This document shows positions 1-6,948 of a stretch of DNA of 12,078 nt, in pieces. The notes under the pieces were generated by a model, which was given only the letters and a program-made list of their open reading frames with translations, was not told the origin of the DNA and did no database searches. Location of the stretch: NCBI GenBank assembly GCA_900555705.1, contig USLV01000015.1, positions 1-12,078 on the forward strand. Reading direction: 5' to 3'. The translations under genes and the position numbers were made by a program. Source of the stretch: an uncultured Oscillospiraceae bacterium. GTDB taxonomy: Bacteria; Bacillota; Clostridia; Oscillospirales; Acutalibacteraceae. How positions within the stretch are numbered: the stretch's first letter is position 1; the number at the start of each line of letters is the position of its first letter.

Positions 1-2
1 TG

Positions 3-602
3 CGGTTGTTCACCGCGGCGGAGGCTGCCGACACAATTGACCGCATGGAGGCGATGGGGAATCGGTTGATACGGGAGGGCGGTTCCCGGCTGTTCTACCC
101 GTCGGATGAATTCTATCTTCTCGCCGGGCGGTCGATTCCCCCAGCGGATTTCTATGGCGAGTTCGCTCAGCTCGAGAACGGTGTCGGCATGGTGGCGCTG
201 CTGCGCGCCCAGTTTGCAGAAGCGCTGGCGGATTGCGACGGGCAGCCGTCCGGACGCCGCCTGCTGCTGGCAACCGGTGTCTCCGCCGCTCCGATTTTGT
301 CCGCTCTGGTTGACGAGGCGAAGAAAACATGGCATACTTTAGAGGCAGAGGTTGTCCCGATTGTCAACCGCTTTTTCGGTGAGACGATCACGGTGGCCGG
401 TCTGGTGACCGGCGGCGATCTGATCGAGCAGCTGCGCGGACGGCAGGCGGATCTGCTGCTGATCCCGGACGTGATGCTCCGGCCGGAGGGCGATCTGTTT
501 CTCGACGATGTGACCCCGACGCAGGTCGAGCAGGCGCTTGGTATGCCGGTGCGGGTCGTCGGTCCCGATGGTGCGGATCTGCTTGAGGCGCTGCTGTCCT
601 GA
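3..602 (+). CDS. DUF512 domain protein, C-terminal part (5' end outside window)
   Basis: The reading frame is open from the first bases to the TGA at 600-602 and gives about 199 residues. The gene therefore begins upstream of the window; the TTG at 6 is not a convincing start. The C-terminal DUF512 domain is recognisable from YPSDEFYLLAGRSIPP followed by QLENGVGMV near the start, and from the closing block DVMLRPEGDLFLDDVTP followed by QALGMPVRVV. Full-length members are roughly 430-450 residues, with a PDZ-like and radical-SAM-like N-terminal half that is not visible here. The biochemical function is unknown. The protein lies directly upstream of der, a common arrangement in Clostridia, and probably belongs to the same transcript: 95 nt separate its stop from the chosen der start. 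The family call is from memory of these motifs and is fairly firm; function is not assigned. Confidence 0.85.
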   Translation, partial: RLFTAAEAADTIDRMEAMGNRLIREGGSRLFYPSDEFYLLAGRSIPPADFYGEFAQLENGVGMVALLRAQFAEALADCDGQPSGRRLLLATGVSAAPILSALVDEAKKTWHTLEAEVVPIVNRFFGETITVAGLVTGGDLIEQLRGRQADLLLIPDVMLRPEGDLFLDDVTPTQVEQALGMPVRVVGPDGADLLEALLS

Positions 603-697
603 CGGCAGGTGTGGCGATAAATGTGGGGAAATCGGGAAACGATAGAGACAGGGGAGAGGATTCCCCGCAGAATCATAGAGGAAAAGAGGCGAGGCCT

Positions 698-2026
698 GTG
701 GCACGGCCGGTAGTGGCGGTGGTTGGCCGTCCCAATGTGGGGAAATCCACGCTGTTCAACAAGCTGATCGGGCAGCGGCTGGCGATTGTGAAGGATACGC
801 CGGGCGTGACGCGCGACCGCATTTTTGCGCCCTGTGAGTGGCGCGGACGCACCTTTATGCTGGCGGATACCGGCGGTATTGAGCCGCGTTCGGACGATGT
901 GATCCTGTCCCAGATGCGGCGGCAGGCTCAGCTTGCGATCGAGCAGGCGGATGTCATCGTGCTGGTGGTGGACCTGCTGGCGGGTGTGACCGCAAACGAT
1001 GCCGATGTCGCTGTCATGCTGCAAAAGAGCGGCAAGCCGGTTGTGCTCTGCGTCAACAAGTGTGACCGGGTGGGGGCGCCGCCGCCGGAGTTCTATGAGT
1101 TCTATAACCTCGGGCTCGGCGATCCCGTCGCCGTCTCCTCGGTGCACGGTCATGGAACCGGCGACCTGCTGGACGCCGTCATGGAGCATCTGCCGGACGA
1201 GGAGGAGGAAGCGGAGGAGACGGATCTCATCCATGTCGCGGTGATCGGGCGGCCGAACGCCGGAAAATCCTCGCTGATCAACGCCATTGCGGGGGAGGAG
1301 CGCAGCATTGTCTCGGATATTGCCGGGACAACGCGGGATGCGATCGATACCCGCATCCACAACAAATACGGCGATTTTGTCTTTATCGATACCGCGGGCA
1401 TCCGGCGTCGCAGCCGCGTGGACGACGATGTCGAGAAATACAGCATCCTGCGTGCGCAGATGGCGGTGGAGCGGGCGGAGGTCTGCGTCATCCTGATCGA
1501 CGGGACCGAGGGCTTCACTGAGCAGGACAGCAAGGTGGCGGGGCTCGCTCACGAACAGGGAAAGGCCTGCATCATCGCGGTCAACAAATGGGATGCCGTC
1601 GAAAAGGACGACAGGACGATGGCGCGGATGCGCAAACAGCTGGAACAGGATTTCAGCTTCATGGCCTATGCGCCCTTTGTCTTTCTCTCGGCGAAAACCG
1701 GCCAGCGGCTTCCGCGCCTGTTCGAGCTGATCCGCTATGTCAACCAGCAGCACGCGATGCGTATCTCGACCGGTATGCTCAACGACGTGCTGGCACAGGC
1801 GACCGCCCGTGTCCAGCCGCCGACCGATAAGGGGCGTCGGTTGCGCATCTACTATATGACCCAGCCCTCCACCCGGCCGCCGACATTTGTCTGCTTTGTC
1901 AACCGGGCGGATCTGTTTCATTTCTCCTATCAGCGGTATCTCGAGAACCAGATCCGCGAGACCTTTGGGCTGGAGGGGACACCGGTGCGGATGATTGTCC
2001 GAGAACGGGGCGAAAAAGGCAGTTGA
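698..2026 (+). CDS. der: Ribosome biogenesis GTPase Der (EngA)
   Basis: Der is a tandem-GTPase protein that assists 50S ribosomal subunit maturation. From the GTG at 698 the protein has 442 residues, close to the 436-440 usual in Firmicutes. GTPase domain 1 shows G1 GRPNVGKS at residues 10-17, G3 DTGG at 57-60 and G4 NKCD at 120-123. Domain 2 shows GRPNAGKS at 184-191, DTAG at 231-234 and NKWD at 296-299. A KH-like domain fills about 350-442, and an acidic linker (about 167-176) joins the two G domains. The frame is open back to a GTG at 611, but that adds a 29-residue hydrophilic tail with no family counterpart. The 698 start puts VARPVVAVVGRPN at the normal N-terminus, with a purine-rich GAAAAGAGG ending 8 nt upstream. 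It is followed 36 nt later by plsY, probably in the same operon. Confidence 0.96.
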   Translation: MARPVVAVVGRPNVGKSTLFNKLIGQRLAIVKDTPGVTRDRIFAPCEWRGRTFMLADTGGIEPRSDDVILSQMRRQAQLAIEQADVIVLVVDLLAGVTANDADVAVMLQKSGKPVVLCVNKCDRVGAPPPEFYEFYNLGLGDPVAVSSVHGHGTGDLLDAVMEHLPDEEEEAEETDLIHVAVIGRPNAGKSSLINAIAGEERSIVSDIAGTTRDAIDTRIHNKYGDFVFIDTAGIRRRSRVDDDVEKYSILRAQMAVERAEVCVILIDGTEGFTEQDSKVAGLAHEQGKACIIAVNKWDAVEKDDRTMARMRKQLEQDFSFMAYAPFVFLSAKTGQRLPRLFELIRYVNQQHAMRISTGMLNDVLAQATARVQPPTDKGRRLRIYYMTQPSTRPPTFVCFVNRADLFHFSYQRYLENQIRETFGLEGTPVRMIVRERGEKGS

Positions 2027-2062
2027 CAGCCTGTATATGACGACGAAAGGGACGAATCGTTT

Positions 2063-2773
2063 ATGTGGCAACAAATCGGCGCATTTGCTGCGGCCTGCTG
2101 GCCGTGGCTGCTGCTGATCGCAGGGATCTCCTATCTGCTGGGCAGCATCAGCTCGGCGATCATTGTGACGAAACTCTTCACCAAATCCGACATCCGGGAT
2201 TATGGAAGCGGCAATGCGGGCGCGACGAATGTCCTGCGCTCGCAGGGCAAGCTGCCCGCGATCCTGACGACGGTCGGCGATCTCGGTAAGAGCATTCTCT
2301 CTGTTCTGCTCGGCTGGTGGATCATCCGTTTTGCAACGGCGGATAACGCCGCCATCACCCTTGCTGAGGAGCAGATTCGTATGATCGGCATGTATCTCGC
2401 GGGGCTCTGCTGTATCCTCGGTCACCTGTATCCGATCTTTTTCGGTTTCCGCGGCGGCAAGGGCGTCATGACAACACTTGGGATGACGCTGATTCTGGAT
2501 TGGCGGGTGGCGCTGCTCTGTCTTACGGTGTTTATTGTCGTGGTGCTGTTTTCGAAGATGGTGTCGCTCGGGTCGATTTGTGCGGGGGTGACGCTGACGG
2601 TACTGACCTATGTGTTTCGTGCGTTTGTGGATCACTGGGAGCATTCGGTGGTGCTGTTCTGTACCGTGATGGCGGGTGCGATTACGATTATGCTGATGTT
2701 TAAGCACAGCGCGAATATACGGCGAATCCTGAACGGCACAGAGAACAAGATATCTTTAGGGAAAAAGGCGTAA
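2063..2773 (+). CDS. plsY: Acyl-phosphate:glycerol-3-phosphate acyltransferase PlsY
   Basis: This integral membrane enzyme transfers an acyl group from acyl-phosphate (made by PlsX) to sn-glycerol-3-phosphate, giving lysophosphatidic acid, the first committed step of phospholipid synthesis. At 236 residues it is slightly longer than typical members (about 200-215). Conserved PlsY motifs are visible: GSISSA at residues 27-32, GSGNAGATN at 48-56 and GHLYPIFFGFRGGKG at 120-134. Hydrophobic segments near 12-32, 78-90, 107-127, 147-167 and 190-215 fit a five-helix membrane protein. The extra length seems to lie in the loop around residues 90-106. The ATG at 2063 has a GAAAGG about 12 nt upstream, a long spacing. 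gpsA, whose product supplies the acceptor substrate, starts 38 nt downstream, so co-transcription is likely. Confidence 0.95.
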   Translation: MWQQIGAFAAACWPWLLLIAGISYLLGSISSAIIVTKLFTKSDIRDYGSGNAGATNVLRSQGKLPAILTTVGDLGKSILSVLLGWWIIRFATADNAAITLAEEQIRMIGMYLAGLCCILGHLYPIFFGFRGGKGVMTTLGMTLILDWRVALLCLTVFIVVVLFSKMVSLGSICAGVTLTVLTYVFRAFVDHWEHSVVLFCTVMAGAITIMLMFKHSANIRRILNGTENKISLGKKA

Positions 2774-2811
2774 ATTCAGCGCTATATGAAAATGATGGGA
2801 GGCGGCTTTGG

Positions 2812-3819
2812 ATGGCCAATATCATGGTGCTTGGTGCCGGCGGCTGGGGTACGGCGCTGGCAGTGATGGCGGATCGAAATGGGCATGATGTGACCCTGTG
2901 GTCTCCTTTCGCGGCGGAGGTGGAGGATATCCGACGCCACGGGGAACATCGGAAGCTGCTGCCTGGGGTGGCGGTGCCGCCCTCGGTCCGACTGACCGAT
3001 TCTCTGGAGGATGCAGCAGCAGCTGCGCTTGTGATCCTTGCGGTGCCTTCCTTTGCGATCCGGGAGACGGCGGCGCGTCTGCAACCGCTGCTGTCTCCCG
3101 GTACGCTGATTGCCAACGCGGGCAAGGGCATTGATGCGGCGAGCTATCAGCGGTTTACCGAGGTGATCGCAGAGGAGCTGCCGGAGGCTCGTGTGGTGGC
3201 GTTGTCCGGTCCGTCCCATGCCGAGGAGGTGGCGCGCGGCGTCGCTACTTCGGTGGTCAGCGCTTCGGCGGACGTCGAGGCGGCGGAGGCGGTGCAGGAG
3301 CTGTTGATGTATCCGCGCTTTCGCATCTATGTGAGCCGGGATGTGATCGGCGTCGAGCTTGGTGGGGCGCTGAAAAACGTCATCGCGTTGTCGGCCGGCA
3401 TGGCCGACGGGCTGGATATGGGCGATAACACCAAGGCGGCGCTGATGACGCGCGGGCTCGCGGAGATGGCGAGGCTCGGCGTGGCGATGGGCGCACAGCC
3501 GGAGACCTTTGCCGGACTGTCCGGCATGGGTGATCTGATTGTGACCTGCGGCAGCATGCATTCCCGCAATCGTCGGGCAGGCATCCTGATCGGTCAGGGA
3601 CAATCGCCGCGGCAGGCGATCGAGACGGTCGGGACGGTGGAGGGCTATCTCGCCGCCCGGACAGCCTATGAGCTGTCCCGGGAAATGGGGGTCGAGATGC
3701 CGATCACCGAGCAGTGCTATCGCATCTGCTACGAGGCACAGGATCCGAAGGTGGCGCTGGAGGCACTGATGCAGCGTCCACGGCGACACGAAAGCGAAAG
3801 CGGCTGGCTGCGCGGCTGA
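2812..3819 (+). CDS. gpsA: Glycerol-3-phosphate dehydrogenase [NAD(P)+]
   Basis: GpsA interconverts dihydroxyacetone phosphate and sn-glycerol-3-phosphate with NAD(P)H in the cytoplasm, supplying the backbone that PlsY acylates. At 335 residues it matches the usual length (about 335-345). The N-terminal Rossmann motif is GAGGWGTALA (residues 8-17). The central SGPSHAEEVARG block, the GGALKNV block with the expected catalytic lysine at residue 188, and FAGLSGMGDLIVTC (233-246) are all intact. The start is ATG 2812, with GGGAGG at 2797-2802 (9 nt spacing). It is the last gene of the der-plsY-gpsA run and is followed by a hairpin at 3829-3866. In many Firmicutes spoIVA comes next; here the next gene is a convergent regulator. 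Confidence 0.97.
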   Translation: MANIMVLGAGGWGTALAVMADRNGHDVTLWSPFAAEVEDIRRHGEHRKLLPGVAVPPSVRLTDSLEDAAAAALVILAVPSFAIRETAARLQPLLSPGTLIANAGKGIDAASYQRFTEVIAEELPEARVVALSGPSHAEEVARGVATSVVSASADVEAAEAVQELLMYPRFRIYVSRDVIGVELGGALKNVIALSAGMADGLDMGDNTKAALMTRGLAEMARLGVAMGAQPETFAGLSGMGDLIVTCGSMHSRNRRAGILIGQGQSPRQAIETVGTVEGYLAARTAYELSREMGVEMPITEQCYRICYEAQDPKVALEALMQRPRRHESESGWLRG

Positions 3820-3828
3820 CGATAAAAC

Positions 3829-3866
3829 AAACCGGCACTGTCCCATATTGGGGACGGTGCCGGTTT
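3829..3866. terminator. Hairpin between convergent gpsA and DUF1836 genes, likely bidirectional terminator
   Basis: A 16-bp stem (3829-3844 with 3851-3866) closes on a 6-nt loop, ATATTG. In plus-strand RNA the only imperfect pair is a G-U wobble (3839 with 3856); on the minus strand the same pair is an A-C mismatch. The minus-strand exit is T-rich (TTTGTTTTATC), good for ending the DUF1836 transcript. The plus-strand exit is weaker: TTTCCGTTATT, with a six-T run only at 3878-3883. It fills the 50-nt gap between the two stop codons. Confidence 0.8.
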
Positions 3867-3869
3867 CCG

Positions 3870-4418
3870 TTATTCTGTTTTTTCCGGGTCGTCGCTGAGT
3901 GCATCGATAATGCGGGCTGCGGCGATCCGCCGCGCATTGGCCTCGAGCGCGAGCGTCATCGCCGTGCGCAGCCAGTCCTCACGACTTTGGCAACCAGCCG
4001 CTTCGACCGCGGCGGCCGCGTCCCGGAGAGCCCGGCTCTGCCGTTCGGAGAAATCCGCATAGACCGCCTCCATCTCGGGCAGCGGCTCGCCGTCGGTCAG
4101 TCCCGCGAGAACCGAGCGAATTTCCGGGAGGGAAATCGCCTGCTTGAGCAGACAGATCATCATCAGCCGTCCGAGATGCTCCCGGGAATATTTTTTTCGG
4201 ACCGGCCGCGGCAGCACCCCATCCTTGACATAATTGTTGATCATGCTCGGGGTGAGCAGCTTTTCTTCCCCGAGTGTGAAGGGGACGAGCTGCCGATCCA
4301 TCAGTGTGATGACCTGATCCATATAGAGCTCCAGCTCGGGCAGCCGTTCCCAGTCGGTCGGCGTATAGTCCCGTGCCGCGTCCAGCCACGCGGTCAGCTT
4401 TTCGGAAGGTGTGTTCAC
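3870..4418 (-). CDS. DUF1836 family HTH-type putative regulator
   Basis: The protein has 182 residues from a GTG at 4418. The DUF1836 signature is clear: TPSMINNYVKDGVLPRPVRKKYSREHL at residues 56-82, followed by MMICLLKQ at 86-93. The first part resembles a MerR-like winged helix (pick-up of a DNA-reading helix, then a conserved YSREHL turn). A predicted helical C-terminus follows, with no obvious ligand domain. The frame is open to a TTG at 4442, but AAAGGGGAG (4426-4434, minus strand) sits 7 nt before GTG 4418. The promoter at 4454-4482 would place the TTG almost at the transcript's 5' end, so 4418 is preferred. The gene diverges from livJ. That position makes it a candidate regulator of the transporter, which is inference; members of this family are poorly characterised. 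Confidence 0.88.
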   Translation of the reverse strand: MNTPSEKLTAWLDAARDYTPTDWERLPELELYMDQVITLMDRQLVPFTLGEEKLLTPSMINNYVKDGVLPRPVRKKYSREHLGRLMMICLLKQAISLPEIRSVLAGLTDGEPLPEMEAVYADFSERQSRALRDAAAAVEAAGCQSREDWLRTAMTLALEANARRIAAARIIDALSDDPEKTE

Positions 4419-4453
4419 AGGCAGTCTCCCCTTTACAACCAAATCTGTCTTTC

Positions 4454-4482
4454 ATCATAGCACAAAGTATCTGTCGGTGCAA
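4454..4482 (-). promoter_or_regulatory. Sigma-A-type promoter for the DUF1836 gene (extended -10)
   Basis: Read on the minus strand, the elements are -35 TTGCAC (4477-4482), a 17-nt spacer and -10 TATGAT (4454-4459). The -10 is preceded by TGC, giving an extended TGnTATGAT. The expected start is near 4447, leaving a leader of about 29 nt before the GTG at 4418. Confidence 0.7.
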
Positions 4483-4494
4483 GAAATGGAAAGC

Positions 4495-4570
4495 TTTCTC
4501 TGCAAATTTTGACGCAGAATACAGCCTGTGGGCGAGCGAAAAAGGTTTCCTCTGTCGATTTTTATGCAGA
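4495..4570. promoter_or_regulatory. Pair of similar operator-like motifs between divergent genes
   Basis: Two related stretches lie between the divergent promoters. Copy 1 (4495-4518) is TTTC then TCTGC-N10-GCAGA, a 5-bp inverted repeat around an AT-rich centre. Copy 2 (4546-4570) is TTTCC then TCTG-N11-GCAGA. The TCTG starts are 52 bp apart, about five helical turns, so a protein bound to both would face the same side of the DNA. Copy 2 ends 15 bp before the livJ -35 element. They could bind the divergent DUF1836 protein or another regulator; neither is shown. Confidence 0.35.
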
Positions 4571-4585
4571 TTTCTTCTTTTTCTC

Positions 4586-4614
4586 TTGCATTTTACAATC
4601 CGACTGTATATAAT
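4586..4614 (+). promoter_or_regulatory. Sigma-A-type promoter for livJ
   Basis: The elements are -35 TTGCAT (4586-4591), an exact 17-nt spacer and the consensus -10 TATAAT (4609-4614). The predicted start is near 4621, giving a leader of about 33 nt. That is too short for a riboswitch or T-box, so any control is probably at the DNA level. Confidence 0.8.
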
Positions 4615-4653
4615 ACAAGGAGCGAGTCTGAAAAATTTTGGAGGGATGATTGT

Positions 4654-5817
4654 ATGAAGGCAAAACGGATGCTTTCCCTGCTGGCAGCGGGCGTCATGCT
4701 GATGGGGACGCTGGCCGGCTGTAATGGCGGCGACAGTGCCAGTGACGGAGAGAAGAAACTGGTAATCGGCGGCATCGGGCCGACGAGCGGTGCTGCCGCG
4801 ACCTATGGCCAGGCGGTGCGCAACGGCGCCAAGCTGGCGGTGGATGAGATCAACAAGGCCGGCGGTATCAATGGCTATCAGGTCGAGTTCCTGTTTGAAG
4901 ACGACGAAAACGATCCGCAGAAGGCGGTCAACGCCTATAACACCCTGATGGATCAGGGGATGCAGATCCTGATGGGCACCGTCACTTCGAAGCCCTGTAT
5001 TGCGGTTCTCGCGGATACAGAGGAGGACAACATCTTTATGCTGACTCCGTCCGGTTCGGCGTTGGAGTGCGTGTCGAAGGACAACGCGTTCCGTATCTGC
5101 TTCAATGACCCGAGCCAGGGCAAAGAGGCCGCCCGTTATATCGCGGACAACGGCCTCGCGACCAAGATCGCGGTTATTTATAACAATGCCGATCCCTATT
5201 CCGACGGTATTTATAAGCAGTTCGCGGCGGAGGCCGGGAGCCGCAATCTTGAGATTGCCTGCGCCGAGGCGTTCACAGACGCTTCCGCGACCGATTTCAG
5301 CGCACAGCTGCAGAAGGTCAAGGATTCCGGTGCCGACCTGCTCTTCCTGCCGATTTACTATGAAGCGGCTGCCTATGTCCTGACCCAGGCGAAGCAAACC
5401 GGTCTCGACATCAAGGTGTTCGGCTGCGATGGCCTCGATGGCGTCATCGGCCAGCTCGGCGACAACGCCTCTGTGGCGGAGGGCGTCATGCTGCTGACGC
5501 CGTTTGCGGCGGATTCGAAGGAAGAGAAGAGCCAGAAATTCACGGCTGCCTATCAGGCCGCCTACAACAAGGAGATTCCGAACCAGTTCGCGGCGGATGC
5601 TTACGACGCGATCTATACCATCAAGGCGGCTGCTGAAAAGGGCGGCGTCAAGGCGGACATGAAGGTTTCAGACATCTGTGAGGCGATGAAGGCTGCCATG
5701 GTGCAAATCACGGTGGACGGTGTCACCGGTGAGATGACCTGGACAGCGGACGGTGAGGTTTCGAAGTATCCGAAGGCCATGATCATTAAAGATGGTGGCT
5801 ACACTGCCGCGGAGTAA
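4654..5817 (+). CDS. livJ: Branched-chain amino acid ABC transporter, substrate-binding lipoprotein
   Basis: This is the extracellular ligand-binding component (type I periplasmic-binding-protein fold, Peripla_BP_6 / LivJ-LivK type) of a HAAT-family importer. At 387 residues it is normal for the family. The N-terminal signal has KAKR, a hydrophobic core and the lipobox LAGC, with lipidated Cys at residue 23; a Ser/Gly/Asp-rich linker follows. The mature domain opens with IGGIGPTSGAAATYG (38-52). Probable ligand-contacting segments are TVTSKPC (109-115) and TPSGSA (131-136). The start at 4654 is fixed by GGAGGG at 4640-4645 (8 nt spacing) and by the signal peptide; the upstream in-frame extension is not plausible. 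It has its own promoter and is followed by terminators, so it is probably made mainly as a monocistronic transcript. Branched-chain amino acids are the family expectation; other amino acids or amides are possible. Confidence 0.93.
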   Translation: MKAKRMLSLLAAGVMLMGTLAGCNGGDSASDGEKKLVIGGIGPTSGAAATYGQAVRNGAKLAVDEINKAGGINGYQVEFLFEDDENDPQKAVNAYNTLMDQGMQILMGTVTSKPCIAVLADTEEDNIFMLTPSGSALECVSKDNAFRICFNDPSQGKEAARYIADNGLATKIAVIYNNADPYSDGIYKQFAAEAGSRNLEIACAEAFTDASATDFSAQLQKVKDSGADLLFLPIYYEAAAYVLTQAKQTGLDIKVFGCDGLDGVIGQLGDNASVAEGVMLLTPFAADSKEEKSQKFTAAYQAAYNKEIPNQFAADAYDAIYTIKAAAEKGGVKADMKVSDICEAMKAAMVQITVDGVTGEMTWTADGEVSKYPKAMIIKDGGYTAAE

Positions 5818-5833
5818 TTCCGGATTATCTGAT

Positions 5834-5875
5834 AAAGAGAGAAGCGCTCAGCCAGGCGCTTCTCTCTTTTGCTTT
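5834..5875 (+). terminator. Strong intrinsic terminator after livJ
   Basis: A perfect 14-bp stem (5834-5847 with 5856-5869) with the 8-nt loop TCAGCCAG runs into TTTTGCTTTTT. It begins 17 nt after the livJ stop. It should end or strongly reduce livJ transcription before livH. Confidence 0.9.
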
Positions 5876-5889
5876 TTCCGGATGGAGCA

Positions 5890-5923
5890 AAAAAGCGGTT
5901 CGATCGCGAAATCCCCGCTTTTT
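5890..5923 (+). terminator. Second terminator-like hairpin between livJ and livH
   Basis: AAAAAGCGG (5890-5898) pairs with CCGCTTTTT (5915-5923). A short inner stem, TTCG/CGAA (5899-5902 with 5907-5910), carries the loop ATCG, and four bases (5911-5914) are unpaired on one side. The descending arm ends in five Ts. It lies in tandem behind the first terminator and ahead of the livH promoter, so it may act as backup. Confidence 0.5.
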
Positions 5924-5936
5924 CGTGGAAAAGAAC

Positions 5937-5965
5937 TTGTTTTGCCCATGAAGCTGTGGTATAAT
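5937..5965 (+). promoter_or_regulatory. Extended -10 promoter for livHMGF
   Basis: The elements are -35 TTGTTT (5937-5942), a 17-nt spacer and consensus -10 TATAAT (5960-5965), with TGG just before it giving TGnTATAAT. The predicted start is near 5972, with a leader of roughly 88 nt before livH. Its place immediately after two terminators supports a separate transcription unit. Confidence 0.8.
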
Positions 5966-6000
5966 TTATATCGTCTTTATACATTTGCGGCAGTTTGGAC

Positions 6001-6039
6001 GGCGGCTCCGGAGAAAGCTGCGAGCCGCCGAAATTTCGG
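6001..6039 (+). promoter_or_regulatory. Structured livH leader: GC-rich hairpin plus 12-bp palindrome
   Basis: GGCGGCTC (6001-6008) pairs perfectly with GAGCCGCC (6022-6029) across a 13-nt loop. The perfect palindrome CCGAAATTTCGG (6028-6039) overlaps the end of the stem, so hairpin and palindrome cannot both form fully in RNA. The livH Shine-Dalgarno region (AGGCAGGGGA, 6044-6053) follows at once. There is no T run, so this is not a terminator. It could be a DNA operator downstream of the promoter or an RNA element; I recognise no known riboswitch. Confidence 0.4.
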
Positions 6040-6059
6040 AAAGAGGCAGGGGAATCCTT

Positions 6060-6938
6060 ATGAGTTTTATCTCCCACCTGATCGGTGGTCTGAGTCTCGG
6101 CAGTATCTACGCCCTGATCGCGCTGGGCTATACGATGGTCTACGGTATTGCGAAGATGCTGAATTTCGCGCACGGCGATGTCATCATGGTCGGCGCTTTC
6201 ACGCTGCTCACGGCCGTCTCGACCTGGAGCGTTCCGGTGTGGCTTGCCATCCCGATCGCGATGCTGACCTGCACCCTGCTGGGCGTGCTGATTGAGAAGA
6301 TCGCCTATAAGCCGCTGCGCGGCGCATCGCCGCTCGCGGTGTTGATCACAGCCATCGGCGTGAGCTACTTTCTGCAAAGTGTGGCGCTGTTGGTCTTCGG
6401 CTCGACCCAGAAGGCGTTCCCGACTCTCTTCAATCTGTCGCCGATCCATCTGGCGGAGGAGCTGACGATCAAGGGAGAGAGCGCGCTGACGCTGGCTGTG
6501 ACGGTTGTCATCATGATCGGCATCACGCTGCTCATTAACAAAACCCGAATCGGCAAGGGCATGCTTGCGGTCTCGGAGGATCGTGGCGCGGCGCAGCTGA
6601 TGGGAGTCAATGTCAACCGCACCATCTCGATCACCTTTGCCATCGGTTCTGCTCTCGCGGCGGTCGCCGGTCTCTTCTATGGCATGACCTATGGCTTTGT
6701 GGGTCCCTATACCGGCGCGATGCCGGGGATCAAGGCGTTTGTCGCGGCGGTATTCGGCGGCATCGGCAGTGTGCCGGGCGCGATGCTCGGCGGTATCCTG
6801 TTGGGCGTGATTGAAAACCTCTCGAAGGCCTATATCTCGCCGGAACTGTCCGACGCGATTGTGTTCGGCGTGTTGATTGTCATCCTGCTGGTCAAACCCA
6901 CCGGTCTGCTCGGCCGGAAGACCCGCGAGAAAGTTTGA
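6060..6938 (+). CDS. livH: Branched-chain amino acid ABC transporter permease LivH
   Basis: LivH is one of the two membrane permease subunits of the importer and forms the translocation path with LivM. At 292 residues it has the usual length. The N-terminus FISHLIGGLSLGSIYALIALGYTMVYGIAKMLNFAHGD is characteristic of LivH, and the later GLFYGMTYGFVGPYTGAMPGIKAFVAAVFGGIGSVPGAMLGG block is the conserved C-terminal permease motif. About eight hydrophobic segments are visible across the protein. The start is ATG 6060 with GGGGA 6 nt upstream; the frame is open further up, but that part encodes a highly basic stretch that overlaps the leader hairpin. The livM Shine-Dalgarno GAGGTG overlaps the livH stop, so the two are translationally close and surely co-transcribed. 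Confidence 0.94.
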   Translation: MSFISHLIGGLSLGSIYALIALGYTMVYGIAKMLNFAHGDVIMVGAFTLLTAVSTWSVPVWLAIPIAMLTCTLLGVLIEKIAYKPLRGASPLAVLITAIGVSYFLQSVALLVFGSTQKAFPTLFNLSPIHLAEELTIKGESALTLAVTVVIMIGITLLINKTRIGKGMLAVSEDRGAAQLMGVNVNRTISITFAIGSALAAVAGLFYGMTYGFVGPYTGAMPGIKAFVAAVFGGIGSVPGAMLGGILLGVIENLSKAYISPELSDAIVFGVLIVILLVKPTGLLGRKTREKV

Positions 6939-6948
6939 GGTGATTCGG

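Noticed and set aside
167..2707. 846-codon open frame on the minus strand opposite the DUF512 gene, der and plsY
   Set aside because: It lies antisense to three firmly recognised genes. The translation is low-complexity, rich in His, Arg and Gln and without domain motifs, as expected for the complement of GC-rich codons.
4615..4653. Riboswitch or T-box ahead of livJ
   Set aside because: The predicted leader is only about 33 nt, with no stem, T-box sequence or terminator.
3979..5397. 472-codon minus-strand open frame across the DUF1836 gene and livJ
   Set aside because: It runs out of frame through the DUF1836 gene, across the divergent promoters and antisense to livJ. It has no recognisable domain and no plausible ribosome-binding site.
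5948..6059. Possible leader peptide (ATG at 5948) before livH
   Set aside because: The ATG lies upstream of the predicted transcription start and overlaps the promoter spacer. There is no run of Leu, Ile or Val codons and no attenuator-type terminator after it.
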